DNA of 64,000 nucleotides from Phytophthora colocasiae (lineage: Eukaryota; Oomycota; Peronosporomycetes; Peronosporales; Peronosporaceae): positions 2,294,001 to 2,358,000 of the forward strand of contig JAGKQI010000090.1 of assembly GCA_018806915.1 (NCBI GenBank). The letters run 5' to 3'. The translations under genes were made by a program, and so were the position numbers. Below are positions 1-9,352 of this stretch, piece after piece. The notes beneath the pieces were generated by a model. That model was not told where the DNA came from. It made no database searches and saw only the letters and a list, made by a program, of their open reading frames with translations. The first letter of the stretch is position 1. Every line of letters begins with the position of its first letter.

Positions 1-44
1 GTCAAATAAAAATGTTTTACGGCAGTTGGTTACCGTAGTTTCAA

Positions 45-1027
45 TTAGCCTTGTAGCTGCAGCTGGTTCTCCAGCCAAACATCACGCACGTCGCCTTCTT
101 CCATGACAACGAAAAGCTTCGCCTTGCGTTCATCCAACATGACATCAAAGGCGGCAGCCATCTTAACAGCAGCGAAGCGGTTTCCATAGTTCTTTTGAAG
201 AATTTTCACTGCTTTTTGAGATGGCTGGAGCACCTTGGGGCGGGTATTGCGGCTGTGCATCTCTCCGGCGATCTCTTTGATCGCATCAGCGATCATAACT
301 CCCCCAGATTCGCGACTGCGCTTCTTGGGGTTTTGCTGCGCTTGCTGCGGCGCCCTAGTTGAGGGGGCTGTAGTAGCCTCAACAACGTCAGCTGTGGCTT
401 CTTCCTCAGGATTTTCCGAACCAGTTGCTGGGGCATAGGGTCCCGTAACAAAATCCGAAGGACTGGGCTCATCGGAAGTTATTGCGTACTCTCCCGTAGC
501 AAAGGTGCCCTCAAATAACTCCTTGAGCTCGTCATAATACGGCAGCGGCGTTCTGCGAAAGTCGACGCACCTGGGATGTCCCTGACAGCGTACAACAAGT
601 ATTGTTAGTGTAGATGCGCGAGAATTTCGGGTCCTTAGGCAGTATACCATCACATATTCCGCCCACACATCGTCATGAACCAACACCACATTACGCTCGG
701 CATCCCACCCAAATCCCGAAGCACAAAGCATATCAGACACTGCTGTATACTTTGTTTTCAGCTAGACACCAGACAGTCACATATTAGAACACACCATCAA
801 TACCATGCTACTCCCGTGCTTGCCATTTGCAGACGACTCTTGATCTGCTGCTTGACGAGTTGAAGTCCAAATTTATCGTTCATTTCCTTGGTGGCGGCAG
901 CCCAAGCCTCTTTCTTGAAGCCAGAGTCAGAGCGCTTGCCGGCTCGAGCTTGATCTGTCATCGCATCTATCAGGAACTTGTCCTTCTCGGGGTCCCATGA
1001 AGCGCGAGGAGGTCCAGAGCCTGACAT
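45..1027 (-). CDS. Myb/SANT-like DNA-binding protein, two exons
   Basis: Predicted 306-residue protein. Exon 1 (824-1027) encodes a Myb/SANT-like domain (W-x10-15-F-x-A spacing, DKFLIDAMTDQ, FKKEAWAAATKEMN). Exon 2 (45-761) begins LKTKYTAVSDMLCASGFGWD, the usual second half of this plant-type domain, which confirms the join. The 62-bp intron (762-823) starts GCAAGC and ends CTAG, so it is a GC-AG intron. The join is in phase 0 and restores the conserved domain. A low-complexity Ala/Thr/Pro-rich middle and a basic stretch (KKRSRES) precede a C-terminal helical region. Proteins of this family act as transcription factors or as the accessory Myb-like protein of PIF/Harbinger transposons. A Tourist-like terminal motif lies 380 bp upstream, so a transposon origin is possible. 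I chose the Met at 1027 because the domain starts just after it. Confidence 0.72.
762..823 (-). other. GC-AG spliceosomal intron of the Myb/SANT-like gene
   Basis: On the minus strand the exon ends with an ATG (Met) codon at 824-826. The intron then reads GCAAGC at its 5' end and CTAG at its 3' end. Splicing at these points leaves the frame unchanged and joins RLQM to LKTKY, the expected family sequence. No GT donor nearby gives as good a protein join. Confidence 0.6.
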
Positions 1028-1557
1028 CCTTGTCAATCTAATACACGACAAGATGTGAAGCATTGAGCCCCGACAGCGGTGGCGCGTTTGCAAGCATCAG
1101 CAGCTAGAAGCAATCACCTTCACACGATGGTTTCCTAGTGACGTCGAGCTTTCCCGCGCTTTGCAATAAAAAAATTCTGCTCAGACCAGAATTTTCAGGA
1201 TCGAGAATTCATAGGCCAAACGCAAACTTTGCCAGGTCTGTTTGGATCCGCAATCGAAGCCGTGTATCGTGGTTAGATAATTGTGACCAAGAAGATCGCG
1301 TTTTGGATGTGTGTTTGGAACCACAATGAGACGGAAAATGTCGTTATGTTGTAAAGCACAATCTATTCCAATTTATTGCGATTTCGACGTGGATCCAAAC
1401 GGGCCCTAAACATTATATGTTAACTGAGCTTATCGGATTTAGATTGTCCAGATTGATTTCATGCCTCAAGACATTTTCTCAGTATTAGGAATTTCGCACC
1501 GGACAATGTTGAAGCAGTAAAGAAGATGGCTACGTAAAGCGTAAAGCCTTAATGTTT
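1028..1557. other. Intergenic region with inverted GTTTGGATCC motifs
   Basis: No convincing gene lies here. The stretch holds GTTTGGATCC at 1240-1249, a near copy GTTTGGAACC at 1313-1322, and the inverted copy GGATCCAAAC at 1391-1400. The last is followed by GGGCCC and then TAA. These are described as a separate repeat feature. Confidence 0.5.
1387..1409 (-). repeat. Candidate terminal repeat of a PIF/Harbinger (Tourist-type) element plus TAA
   Basis: Read inward on the minus strand from 1406, the sequence is GGGCCCGTTTGGATCC. This closely resembles the GGGCCTGTTTGG ends known for plant PIF/Harbinger and Tourist elements. It is flanked by TAA (1407-1409), the trinucleotide those elements duplicate. 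Similar motifs at 1240-1249 and 1313-1322 could be subterminal transposase-binding repeats. The Myb/SANT-like gene just inside fits the accessory protein such elements carry. The opposite end and any transposase would lie outside the window, so this is an inference. Confidence 0.35.
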
Positions 1558-4464
1558 TTATTCTGCAGTGTCCTCTGTTGCACACACGACTTTGGCATTC
1601 GTTTTTGCTCTCGGAGCGACACTCATGACTCCTCCCGTTCCGTTCGCTTCGTAGTACCATTTAACTGTTTTCAAGTGTGCATGAGACCCAGCAGCACAAT
1701 GCACAGCGACGAACTGGTGCATTTTGACCCCCGTGGGTTGGTCCACGACGAATTTCTTGAGTTTCCTGGCCAGTCTCGACTCTCCTTGCTGTCTCGTGCC
1801 GAACAGTTCGAGCTGTCGAGCGATTTGCGGTGTTGCACAGTGGTGAAGCACCGAATCCAGACCTCGAGTGCTCCATTTAGCCACGAAAGCACGATCATCC
1901 GACTCCCGAGTGGAAGCCTCGTGCCACGCAGCCATGGACGAGCGTCGACGGACCAAGTTTCTCAGTTTTTTCGTGTCAGTCGAAGCTAAATGCACAAAGA
2001 TGAAGCCAGAAGAAATGAGCAACGCCACTGCCAATCCACCGAAAATGGCGTACAGGTGTGGGTCGGAATGGAGCTCAGCGTTCCGAAGAAGTAGATCAGC
2101 TCCAACCTTACAGCTGAAGTGGATAATTAGCACTGCAATGGCGTTAATTGTCCAAAACCGGACAAAATCGTTCCGAGCAGCATGATCCAGACGCATCGCA
2201 AGTGATCGGGTCTGTAGTGTGACACGAATGACCCAGTAGCTACTGCTTAGAGTGGTGAAGACAAGTGTAAGGCTTCGTACAGGGATAGCAGGAGTACAAT
2301 AGATGACGATACTTCCTTCAGCTGTTGAGAGTTGTGCCGTACACCCAAGAGAGAATATGTTACTAAGAGCTCCAACTGCACCGAGGTAAAGCAACACCAT
2401 CGTTCCTGGATGCTCCAAGGCTCCGTCTGCTGGGTCGCATTGAAGCAATTCAAACAATCCGATGCGTAGTAAAGGAACGACCCCGTTGTTAAATGAATCC
2501 AGTGTTTGAAGACGCGACTGCATCTCTTGAACAGGACGGTAGATACTGTTCCGGATGAAGATCCATACGCTCTTGAGGATGTAAATGTACTCCATTGCGT
2601 AGTATGAGGCGCCAATCAGGTTGAGAATGAGCAGGAATGTACGAATCTGTCGACTGGTATTGTCTTGGATGCGGATACGTCGATTGATTAACGTCGTGTC
2701 GATCATAAACCACTCGATCTGCCGTAGATTCTCCTGGTTTGTGACTAGCGACGCACATGTAGGGAGTTCCATGAGGTCCCCGTCGAGATTTCGGAATAAA
2801 ACTTCATGTGGAGTCATGAATAACCTGCACAAAGTCTGGAGCTCGGTCTCTTGGGAGTCTCTAAACGCACAATTACCAAGTCCGTCCCCCATATAGGCCT
2901 GGTACTTCTGCACATTACGACCACTTTGATGCATAACAGAGTCGACGATCCCTTGACAGTCAGGTGTATACAGATAACCATAGGGGGTTGGTGGTGGTTG
3001 AGATGTCTCGTTGACACGATCTTTAGTCCACGCTGTGCCATCAATTGCCAATAAAGGGGAATCCGCCAACGTCTCCGGTAATACAAGTGCAACATAACCA
3101 GCGGTTGTTTCTCGACGTCGACCTAGAGTGTAAGTCGTTGTGTTATCCAGTTTTGTGTAGTCCCGTTCATCTTTTTGGAACAGAAACATCAAGTTGACTG
3201 CAAAAGTGGGGATGATTTTAGCTAGATCACTTCCACACTGTTTAATTGCACTGGCGTCTACATTTGCAACTGCAAAAGCTTTATCCATCGTCGTGTGTTT
3301 AATCGCACAGTTCCAGAACGGCGCCAAGTGCATTGTCGAGGCCAAATGCATCCCCACGGTGTTAATCAAAAAGTCCGACGTGAAAAACGAAGCTGCTGCG
3401 TGAGTCACTTCAGCCAGAATCGCAGCTTCTCCGTTAACATTAACCCCCATAGTAAGTTGTTGAGTCTCCAGGTAGAATGCGAGTAGTGCACTAACACCCA
3501 AAACGTCAACAAGTGCTACGTGATGTATGTCAAAAGACCCAGGTAACATCGCCACCACTTCCCCCAGTGAAATTCCATTACTGTATCGATCCACGATAGC
3601 GTTTGCCACGGTATTCGTATAGTCCGGGAGACTTAAATCCATATATCCTTCCTGGACGTTTTTCATGATTTTCCGCACGGTCAAAACGTCCGTAAAGTGC
3701 CGTAAGTAAACTTCCGACATGTTCACAACAGCGATAAGACCGAGTGTAACATCTCCGACGTCCGAGAGGTTTTTATCCGTTGGTGCTGTCGTTCCATGGT
3801 TAAAATATCGATCAAGTGGGAATTTATCGTGAAAATCGCGACAGAATTCATGGCGAATTTCAGGGAACCAGTTACCGAACAGAAGTTGCGCCTGTGTCTC
3901 CCACGACTTGATAGAATCCGTTACTGGTCCACACAATGGAGCCAACACATCCACCATGAGATCTACAGGTTGAGCGAGAATTTCTACCGGTAAACCGGCC
4001 AGGAGATCATCTCGACGAATATTCGCACGAACTAAAAAGTCTGTGAGTGAGATACTGGAAGCTGCCGAACGAGAAAGCTCTTTTTTAGTTTCCAAGTCGA
4101 TCAGAGGGAAAAGCGGTCGACTGAACGTGTCGTAGTAGTGTACTCCACTCATAACGATGCCCATTTGATTGAGTTTTCGAGCAGCGATCTCGTCCCTGAC
4201 TTCGTCAAACGGCTCGGTCTTGTAGCTTCCTAGATAATATTCCTTTAGAGGGATCATACTGACGCCCAGAAGAACAACCAGGAAAATCGCAATACAAGTT
4301 CGATACGAGATCTCGTAGTCTTGCAAGTGAAAAGCTGGTTCTTCCGGTTTTTTAGGGTGAGGTTGGATATCTGGAGGGAAGCGAGGGCCATCGTCAACAG
4401 ACAACCGGTTAACAGTGACAGTCTTCCCTTTACTCTCATTGACTTCCTCATCCAGAGCTGCCAT
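1558..4464 (-). CDS. Large multi-pass membrane protein of unrecognised family, intact paralog
   Basis: A 968-residue protein if translation starts at the Met at 4464. An upstream in-frame Met at 4512 exists, but a good oomycete initiator (GCTCATTCTCAACA) sits just before 4464, so the shorter form is preferred. The hydrophilic N-terminus is followed by one membrane segment (CIAIFLVVLLGVSMIPL). Next comes a long, probably extracellular or lumenal region with many Cys, NTTT/NVS-type glycosylation sites and several conserved Trp. Several hydrophobic segments lie in the C-terminal third (FLLILNLIGASYYAMEYIYIL, MVLLYLGAVGALSNIF, LYAIFGGLAVALLISSGFIFVHL), and a cytoplasmic tail ends the protein. It is closely similar along its whole length to the interrupted neighbour at 4602-13015, so the pair is a tandem duplication. 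I do not recognise a named domain and assign no function. Confidence 0.85.
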   Translation of the reverse strand: MAALDEEVNESKGKTVTVNRLSVDDGPRFPPDIQPHPKKPEEPAFHLQDYEISYRTCIAIFLVVLLGVSMIPLKEYYLGSYKTEPFDEVRDEIAARKLNQMGIVMSGVHYYDTFSRPLFPLIDLETKKELSRSAASSISLTDFLVRANIRRDDLLAGLPVEILAQPVDLMVDVLAPLCGPVTDSIKSWETQAQLLFGNWFPEIRHEFCRDFHDKFPLDRYFNHGTTAPTDKNLSDVGDVTLGLIAVVNMSEVYLRHFTDVLTVRKIMKNVQEGYMDLSLPDYTNTVANAIVDRYSNGISLGEVVAMLPGSFDIHHVALVDVLGVSALLAFYLETQQLTMGVNVNGEAAILAEVTHAAASFFTSDFLINTVGMHLASTMHLAPFWNCAIKHTTMDKAFAVANVDASAIKQCGSDLAKIIPTFAVNLMFLFQKDERDYTKLDNTTTYTLGRRRETTAGYVALVLPETLADSPLLAIDGTAWTKDRVNETSQPPPTPYGYLYTPDCQGIVDSVMHQSGRNVQKYQAYMGDGLGNCAFRDSQETELQTLCRLFMTPHEVLFRNLDGDLMELPTCASLVTNQENLRQIEWFMIDTTLINRRIRIQDNTSRQIRTFLLILNLIGASYYAMEYIYILKSVWIFIRNSIYRPVQEMQSRLQTLDSFNNGVVPLLRIGLFELLQCDPADGALEHPGTMVLLYLGAVGALSNIFSLGCTAQLSTAEGSIVIYCTPAIPVRSLTLVFTTLSSSYWVIRVTLQTRSLAMRLDHAARNDFVRFWTINAIAVLIIHFSCKVGADLLLRNAELHSDPHLYAIFGGLAVALLISSGFIFVHLASTDTKKLRNLVRRRSSMAAWHEASTRESDDRAFVAKWSTRGLDSVLHHCATPQIARQLELFGTRQQGESRLARKLKKFVVDQPTGVKMHQFVAVHCAAGSHAHLKTVKWYYEANGTGGVMSVAPRAKTNAKVVCATEDTAE

Positions 4465-4481
4465 TGTTGAGAATGAGCAAA
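4465..4481 (-). promoter_or_regulatory. Oomycete initiator (Inr) before the membrane protein gene
   Basis: The minus strand reads GCTCATTCTCAACA immediately upstream of the Met at 4464. This matches the oomycete Inr consensus (GCTCATTYYNCA). It places the transcription start only about 10 bases upstream, which argues against the upstream Met at 4512. Confidence 0.5.
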
Positions 4482-7356
4482 ATGAAAATAGAGAATGGTC
4501 AAGGCTGATCAAGTTTGAGTGGACTGATCTATCTTCGTGTCTTCAAGCTCAAGGCTATAATAGATTCTCGATATTTACGCAAGAAGAAAGAAATGCCTAA
4601 CCTAATTATTGGAATCTGGAGTTTTGTCAGTCGAATAAACTCGCGGATTTCTTAATGGTGGCTCAATAGTTGCCACCCCGCCACTTCCATCACTTTTAAG
4701 AATCCATTTAACACTCAGCAAGTGTAAATGCGCCCCACCAGCGCAATGAACAGCCACAAAATCGTTGATACGTATAGACGGAATTTGGCCACTGGTCATG
4801 GGTTCGCCTGACCTGCTGCCATTCTTCCAAACCCGAAGCTCGGCTTCCTCTGGCAGACTGGAAATCTGCAATTGCCGTGCGATTTGGGGCGTTGCACAGT
4901 GATAAAGCACCGAATCGAGGTCTTTGGTGCTCCATTTCCCCACAAAAGCACGGTAACTAACAGCTCGAGCCGTTGAATTTTTCCATAATGTCCTCGTCGA
5001 TCTGTTGTTCACTATCGTCTTCAATCGTTCTCTATCGGTTCCAGCCAAATGCACTAGGATAAAACCTGTGGAGATTGCTAATGCCAGACATAATCCACCT
5101 AGAATAGCGTAAATATGGGGATCCGAACTCAATTCCACGCGTTTAAACACCACGTCGGCCAGTCCTTTGCATGTAAAGTGGATAACCAAGACTGCGCATG
5201 CGTTAGTGAACCAAAAGCGGATGAAATTATCTCGAACAACATGATCCAGACGCATAGCTAATGATCGAGACTGCAACGTGACTCGAATGACCCAGTAACT
5301 ACTGCTTAAAGTCGTCAAAAGCAAGTTTAAACTGCTCACAGGAATGGCAGGAAGACAGTGGATAACGATCCCAGCGCCTAACGTCGAAAGTTCAGCTGTA
5401 CAGGCCGGTCGGAAGATATTACTCAAAGACCCGACAGCTCCGAGGTACATTAACACCATAGTAAGGGGATGTTCCAAGGCTCCATCGGCTGGATCACACA
5501 TCAAGAGTTCCAAAATCCCTAATCGCACAAGAGGAGGAGGTTTATAGTGAATATTTTCGGTAGTGGCAATTCGAGATCGCTCTTGAGCTGCAGGTTGGAG
5601 AATACTATTGCTGATGAACGTCCAGATGCTCTTGAGGATGTAAATGTACTGAAGAGCGTAGTGTGAGGCGCCGATAAAGTTTAGCATCAGCAGAAATGTC
5701 CGGATTTGGCGACTGGTATTATCCGTAATGCGGATTTTCCGAGTCAACATCGTGGTATCGATCATAAACCACTCAATTTGGCGGAACGATTCTTGCTCAA
5801 GCTCTTGGTCTTCTTGACTGGCGGATGAATCGACCAGTGAAGCACAGGATGGGATTTCTATAAGCTTACCATCGAGGTCTTGAAAAAGAACCTCATCAGC
5901 TGTCATAAACAACCGACAAAGCGTCTCTAAATCCGTTTCTTGAGAATCTCGGAGCGCACAATTACCCAGACCATCTCCTAAATACGCCTGGTACTTCTGT
6001 ACATTACGTCCACTTTGAGTTAAAGCTTGAGTCACGAGTCGTTTGCAGTCCGGAGTGTACAAATATCCGTATGGTGTTACTGGAATACTTGAAGTCGTGG
6101 ATTTATTCGATTTCTTCGACCAACTGGACCCGTCAATTGTCAAAAGACTCGAGTCTTCCAGTAGCATAGGAATGTCCAGCGGTATAAAATCGGAATCAGC
6201 TTCTCGTCGACGTCCCAGTGTGTAAATTGTACTATTATCCAGTGTCGAGTAGTCTCGGATTTTAGACTGAGAAAGAAACATGAGATTCACGATAAAAGCC
6301 GGGAGATTATTGCTTAAATCAGCTCCACACTGTCTTAAAACAACAGCATCAACATCACCAACACTCAGATTTTTAGCCATCGACGTGTGGCTGATCGAAC
6401 ATTTCCAATAGAAAGCCAAATGAGTCGTCGAAACGTAGTGCATTCCTGCTGTGGTGGACAGGAAATCGGAGGTGAAGAAATGAGCTGCTGCATGTGTCAC
6501 TTCGGCTGAAATTGCGGCTTCTCCGTTGACATTTTTCCCCATTGTCAGCTCTTGAGGCTCGAGATAATATTCCAACAGAGAGCTAATACCTAGAACGTCA
6601 ACGAGAGCTACGTGATCCTTGTCTATTGATGAAGGGAGCAATTTTACGACATCTGCCAAAGAAATTCCCTTACTGTATCGACTCACAATAGCGTCGTTTG
6701 TGTAACTTGATAAATCCAAATCCATGTATCCTTCTTGTACGTTTTTCATGATTTTTCGAATCACTTTTGCCTCGTTGAATTGGCGCAAGTAGACTTCAGA
6801 CATATTCACAATAGCGATCAATCCTAAGCTTGCATTGCCGACTTGTGCGAGATTTACATCGACAGGAGCGTTGGTCTCGTGGTTAAAAAATCGATCACGT
6901 GGAAATCTATCGTGAAAATCTCGACAGAATTCATGCCGAATAACAGGAAAATAATACCCAAATAGTTGTTGGGCCGGAGTTTCAGTGCTAGTAGCTCCAC
7001 AGAGCGGAGCCAGCCCGTCTACCATGAGATTAACTGGTTGGGATAAAATCTCCGCAGGTAAAGTAGCGAGAAGATCACCTCGTCTAACATTAGCTCGTAC
7101 GATAAAATCTGTCAAGGATAAATTGTCCGCAATCGAATGAGTAATGTCATCTTTTGTGTCAAAATCAACGAGTTTAATCTGTTTCCGCTCGAATGTGTCA
7201 TAGTAGTGTCCCCCACTGATGACAACGCCCAGTTGGTTGAGTCTCCGCGCTACAACTTCATTGCGAATATCGTCGAAAGGGTCGGTCACGTAGTTTCCAA
7301 GATAATATTCTTTAAAAGGGGTGAGGAAGGCGACAGAACCAAGAAAAAGAAAGACA

Positions 7357-7361
7357 ACGAC
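7357..7361. repeat. Target site duplication, left copy (ACGAC)
   Basis: ACGAC immediately precedes the 5' LTR. The same five bases follow the 3' LTR. Confidence 0.95.
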
Positions 7362-7786
7362 TGTTGCGCCCGATCTCCACTGGGGAGACCAGGCGCAGAG
7401 GGGAACCCTCTGTGGAGTCAGCTGTGTCGGTAGGCAACCGACACATCTGATCTCCAGATGGGTTCAGTGGCTACTGAGCCAACAGATTTGTATTTGAGTT
7501 AATTAAGGCTATAGTTTAGCTAAGGTTAATCAAGTGACGATACAGTCTGTGGGCAGTTGACAAGTACGTAGCCAAGCTGTGATTGGCTAGTACCGTCTCT
7601 CTGGAGAGAGGCACCATTTGTGCGATGAGGAACCGGAGGCAAGAGGGAGAGGATTCATTCCTCTCACAACCGCTTTTGCTTCGGACTGAGCACGTTCGTA
7701 AGGATAGCATAAGTTAGCGGTAGAGAGATAAAATCAATAAAGACAGTTGATTAAAGACATTCTCTAAGCGTTTATTCACTTTAACA
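7362..7786 (+). repeat. 5' LTR of the copia element
   Basis: 425 bp, starting TG and ending CA. It appears identical to the LTR at 12463-12887. It contains internal short inverted repeats such as CTCTCTGGAGAG near 7597-7608. Confidence 0.97.
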
Positions 7787-7808
7787 TTTCAAGTAAGAGT
7801 GCCAAGTG

Positions 7809-9352
7809 ATGACCAGCAACGCAGCCAGCAACGCCTTCGACAGGCTCGTCTTTCCGAGCGACCCGAAGCAATTCGGTGTCTGGAAGGATTTGATCATCGG
7901 TCATCTGCGCCAGAAAAGTGCTGCGCAACGACGTGACGCAGTGGTCAAGGGGCAAGATGAGCCAGCTTTCGCGTACGAGACGCTACTGCAGAGGCAGTGC
8001 ATTGTGCCACCCCTCCGAGACGGGTGCGACGACTCGTCGCCGACGAGGCAACGATTCGGGCCAACAAGTGGCAGCAAGTTGTGCTGACCGACCAGGATGC
8101 CTACATCCGGTCGATGTTAAGTCAGACGCTACCAAGGTCGTACCTTGAGGCGCTGCGCGTCTCTTTCAACGAAGAGAGTCTGCCAACCGCGTGGGCTCGA
8201 CTGGAGACAACGTTCGGCAAATCCAACGCGCAAGGAATGGCCACTCTGATTACAGAGTTCGACAAAGCTTTGTCGATGGATTTCAGCTCCGTGGGTGAGC
8301 TGATCCAGCGCTTCAAGGAGGCGCGTAATCGGGTCAATCGCCAGTCGCGTGAAACCCTGGGCAATCTGACGATGATCCCCAACCAGTATGCGGCCATGAA
8401 GGTCCTGGCTCTGTTTCCAAGCCAGTATTGGGGTAATCAAGTCGACTATAGCGCTCAAGGCTTCTGCCTTGACAAAGTCGAGGCCATGCTACGCAACGTG
8501 TTCATGAACAAGAGCAGTAGCGAGAATCAAGCGATGACTTCAATGTCGGCAGTACCGGTTCATCACGTGAAAAACCGGGCCAGCTTGGGCAAGCGCAAGA
8601 TTCCGAAGAGCGATGAGTGCTTCTACTGCGATGGAAGATACAATCGCAACGACAGGCCACACAGGAGGGTGGACTGTCCTGCGAAGCAACGTGACGAAGC
8701 CAGGGGCTGTCACCGATCCAACATCTTCCAGAAGGCCAAGGAAATCGGTGTTGCTCATGCGAAGAGCAAAAAGGGCGGATCGAAAAAGAAAGTCCGAGTG
8801 GAGATTCCGGTGGACGCGGCTTTCGTCAAGCCGTCCAGCAAGCCAACGCCTGTTGCTGCGGCACGTGCAGAAGATCCACTGTGGAACATGCTGACACCGG
8901 AACAAGCCAAGGCCGACATTGATGCGCTGATGGCATCTCCACCCCCAACCCCAGGATCGCCTGTGGTATCGGATACGCCGATGAGTGACGACGATGACGT
9001 CGATGACTTCGAACCGAAGAAGGTACCGGTGCTTACCGGAAAAGTCTCGGAAGCTTCCAGCAGCATCCAGAAGGCGTCTACCGACATCGAGAAGACGGTA
9101 AGAGCTTTGTACCCACAACTGATTGAACGAACAGTTACTGACGTGTCGTGTTGTGATTGGGTGTTAGACTCCGGCTGCGGCTACGGATTAACGGCCGACG
9201 AGTCGCTGTTTGTGCGCAAACAGCCAAGCCAAACGTTTAGTTTTACGTTCGGAGAAGGGAGTAAACTTAACAATACACACGTTGGCTCTGTTAAACTCTA
9301 TTTTTGGGTCCAGACGGTATTAAACCGTTTCAATTTGATAATATGGCATTAG
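7809..9352 (+). pseudogene. copia gag and protease region, frame interrupted
   Basis: Translation can begin at the ATG at 7809 (MTSNAASNAFDRLVFPSD), but that frame ends at 8087. The long gag frame continues one register over (about 7970-9352). It shows the copia gag body (WARLETTFGKSNAQGMATL, LIQRFKEARNRVNRQ) and a modified zinc knuckle (CFYCDGRYNRNDRPHRRVDC). An acidic linker and the aspartic protease motif WVLDSGCGYGLTAD follow. An indel somewhere in about 7900-8040 therefore separates the N-terminus from the gag body. The protease end then runs into pol in a different frame near 9295-9310. The element either was inserted already defective, mutated afterwards, or carries sequencing errors. 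Confidence 0.8.

Noticed and set aside
1138..1329. 63-codon frame between the Myb gene and the membrane protein gene
   Set aside because: It overlaps the GTTTGGATCC repeats and has no recognisable protein features.
7787..7808. Possible tRNA primer-binding site after the 5' LTR
   Set aside because: The bases do not match a primer-binding sequence I can name with confidence; left uncalled.
8540..9118. Minus-strand open frames inside the copia gag region
   Set aside because: They are antisense shadows of gag with biased composition.
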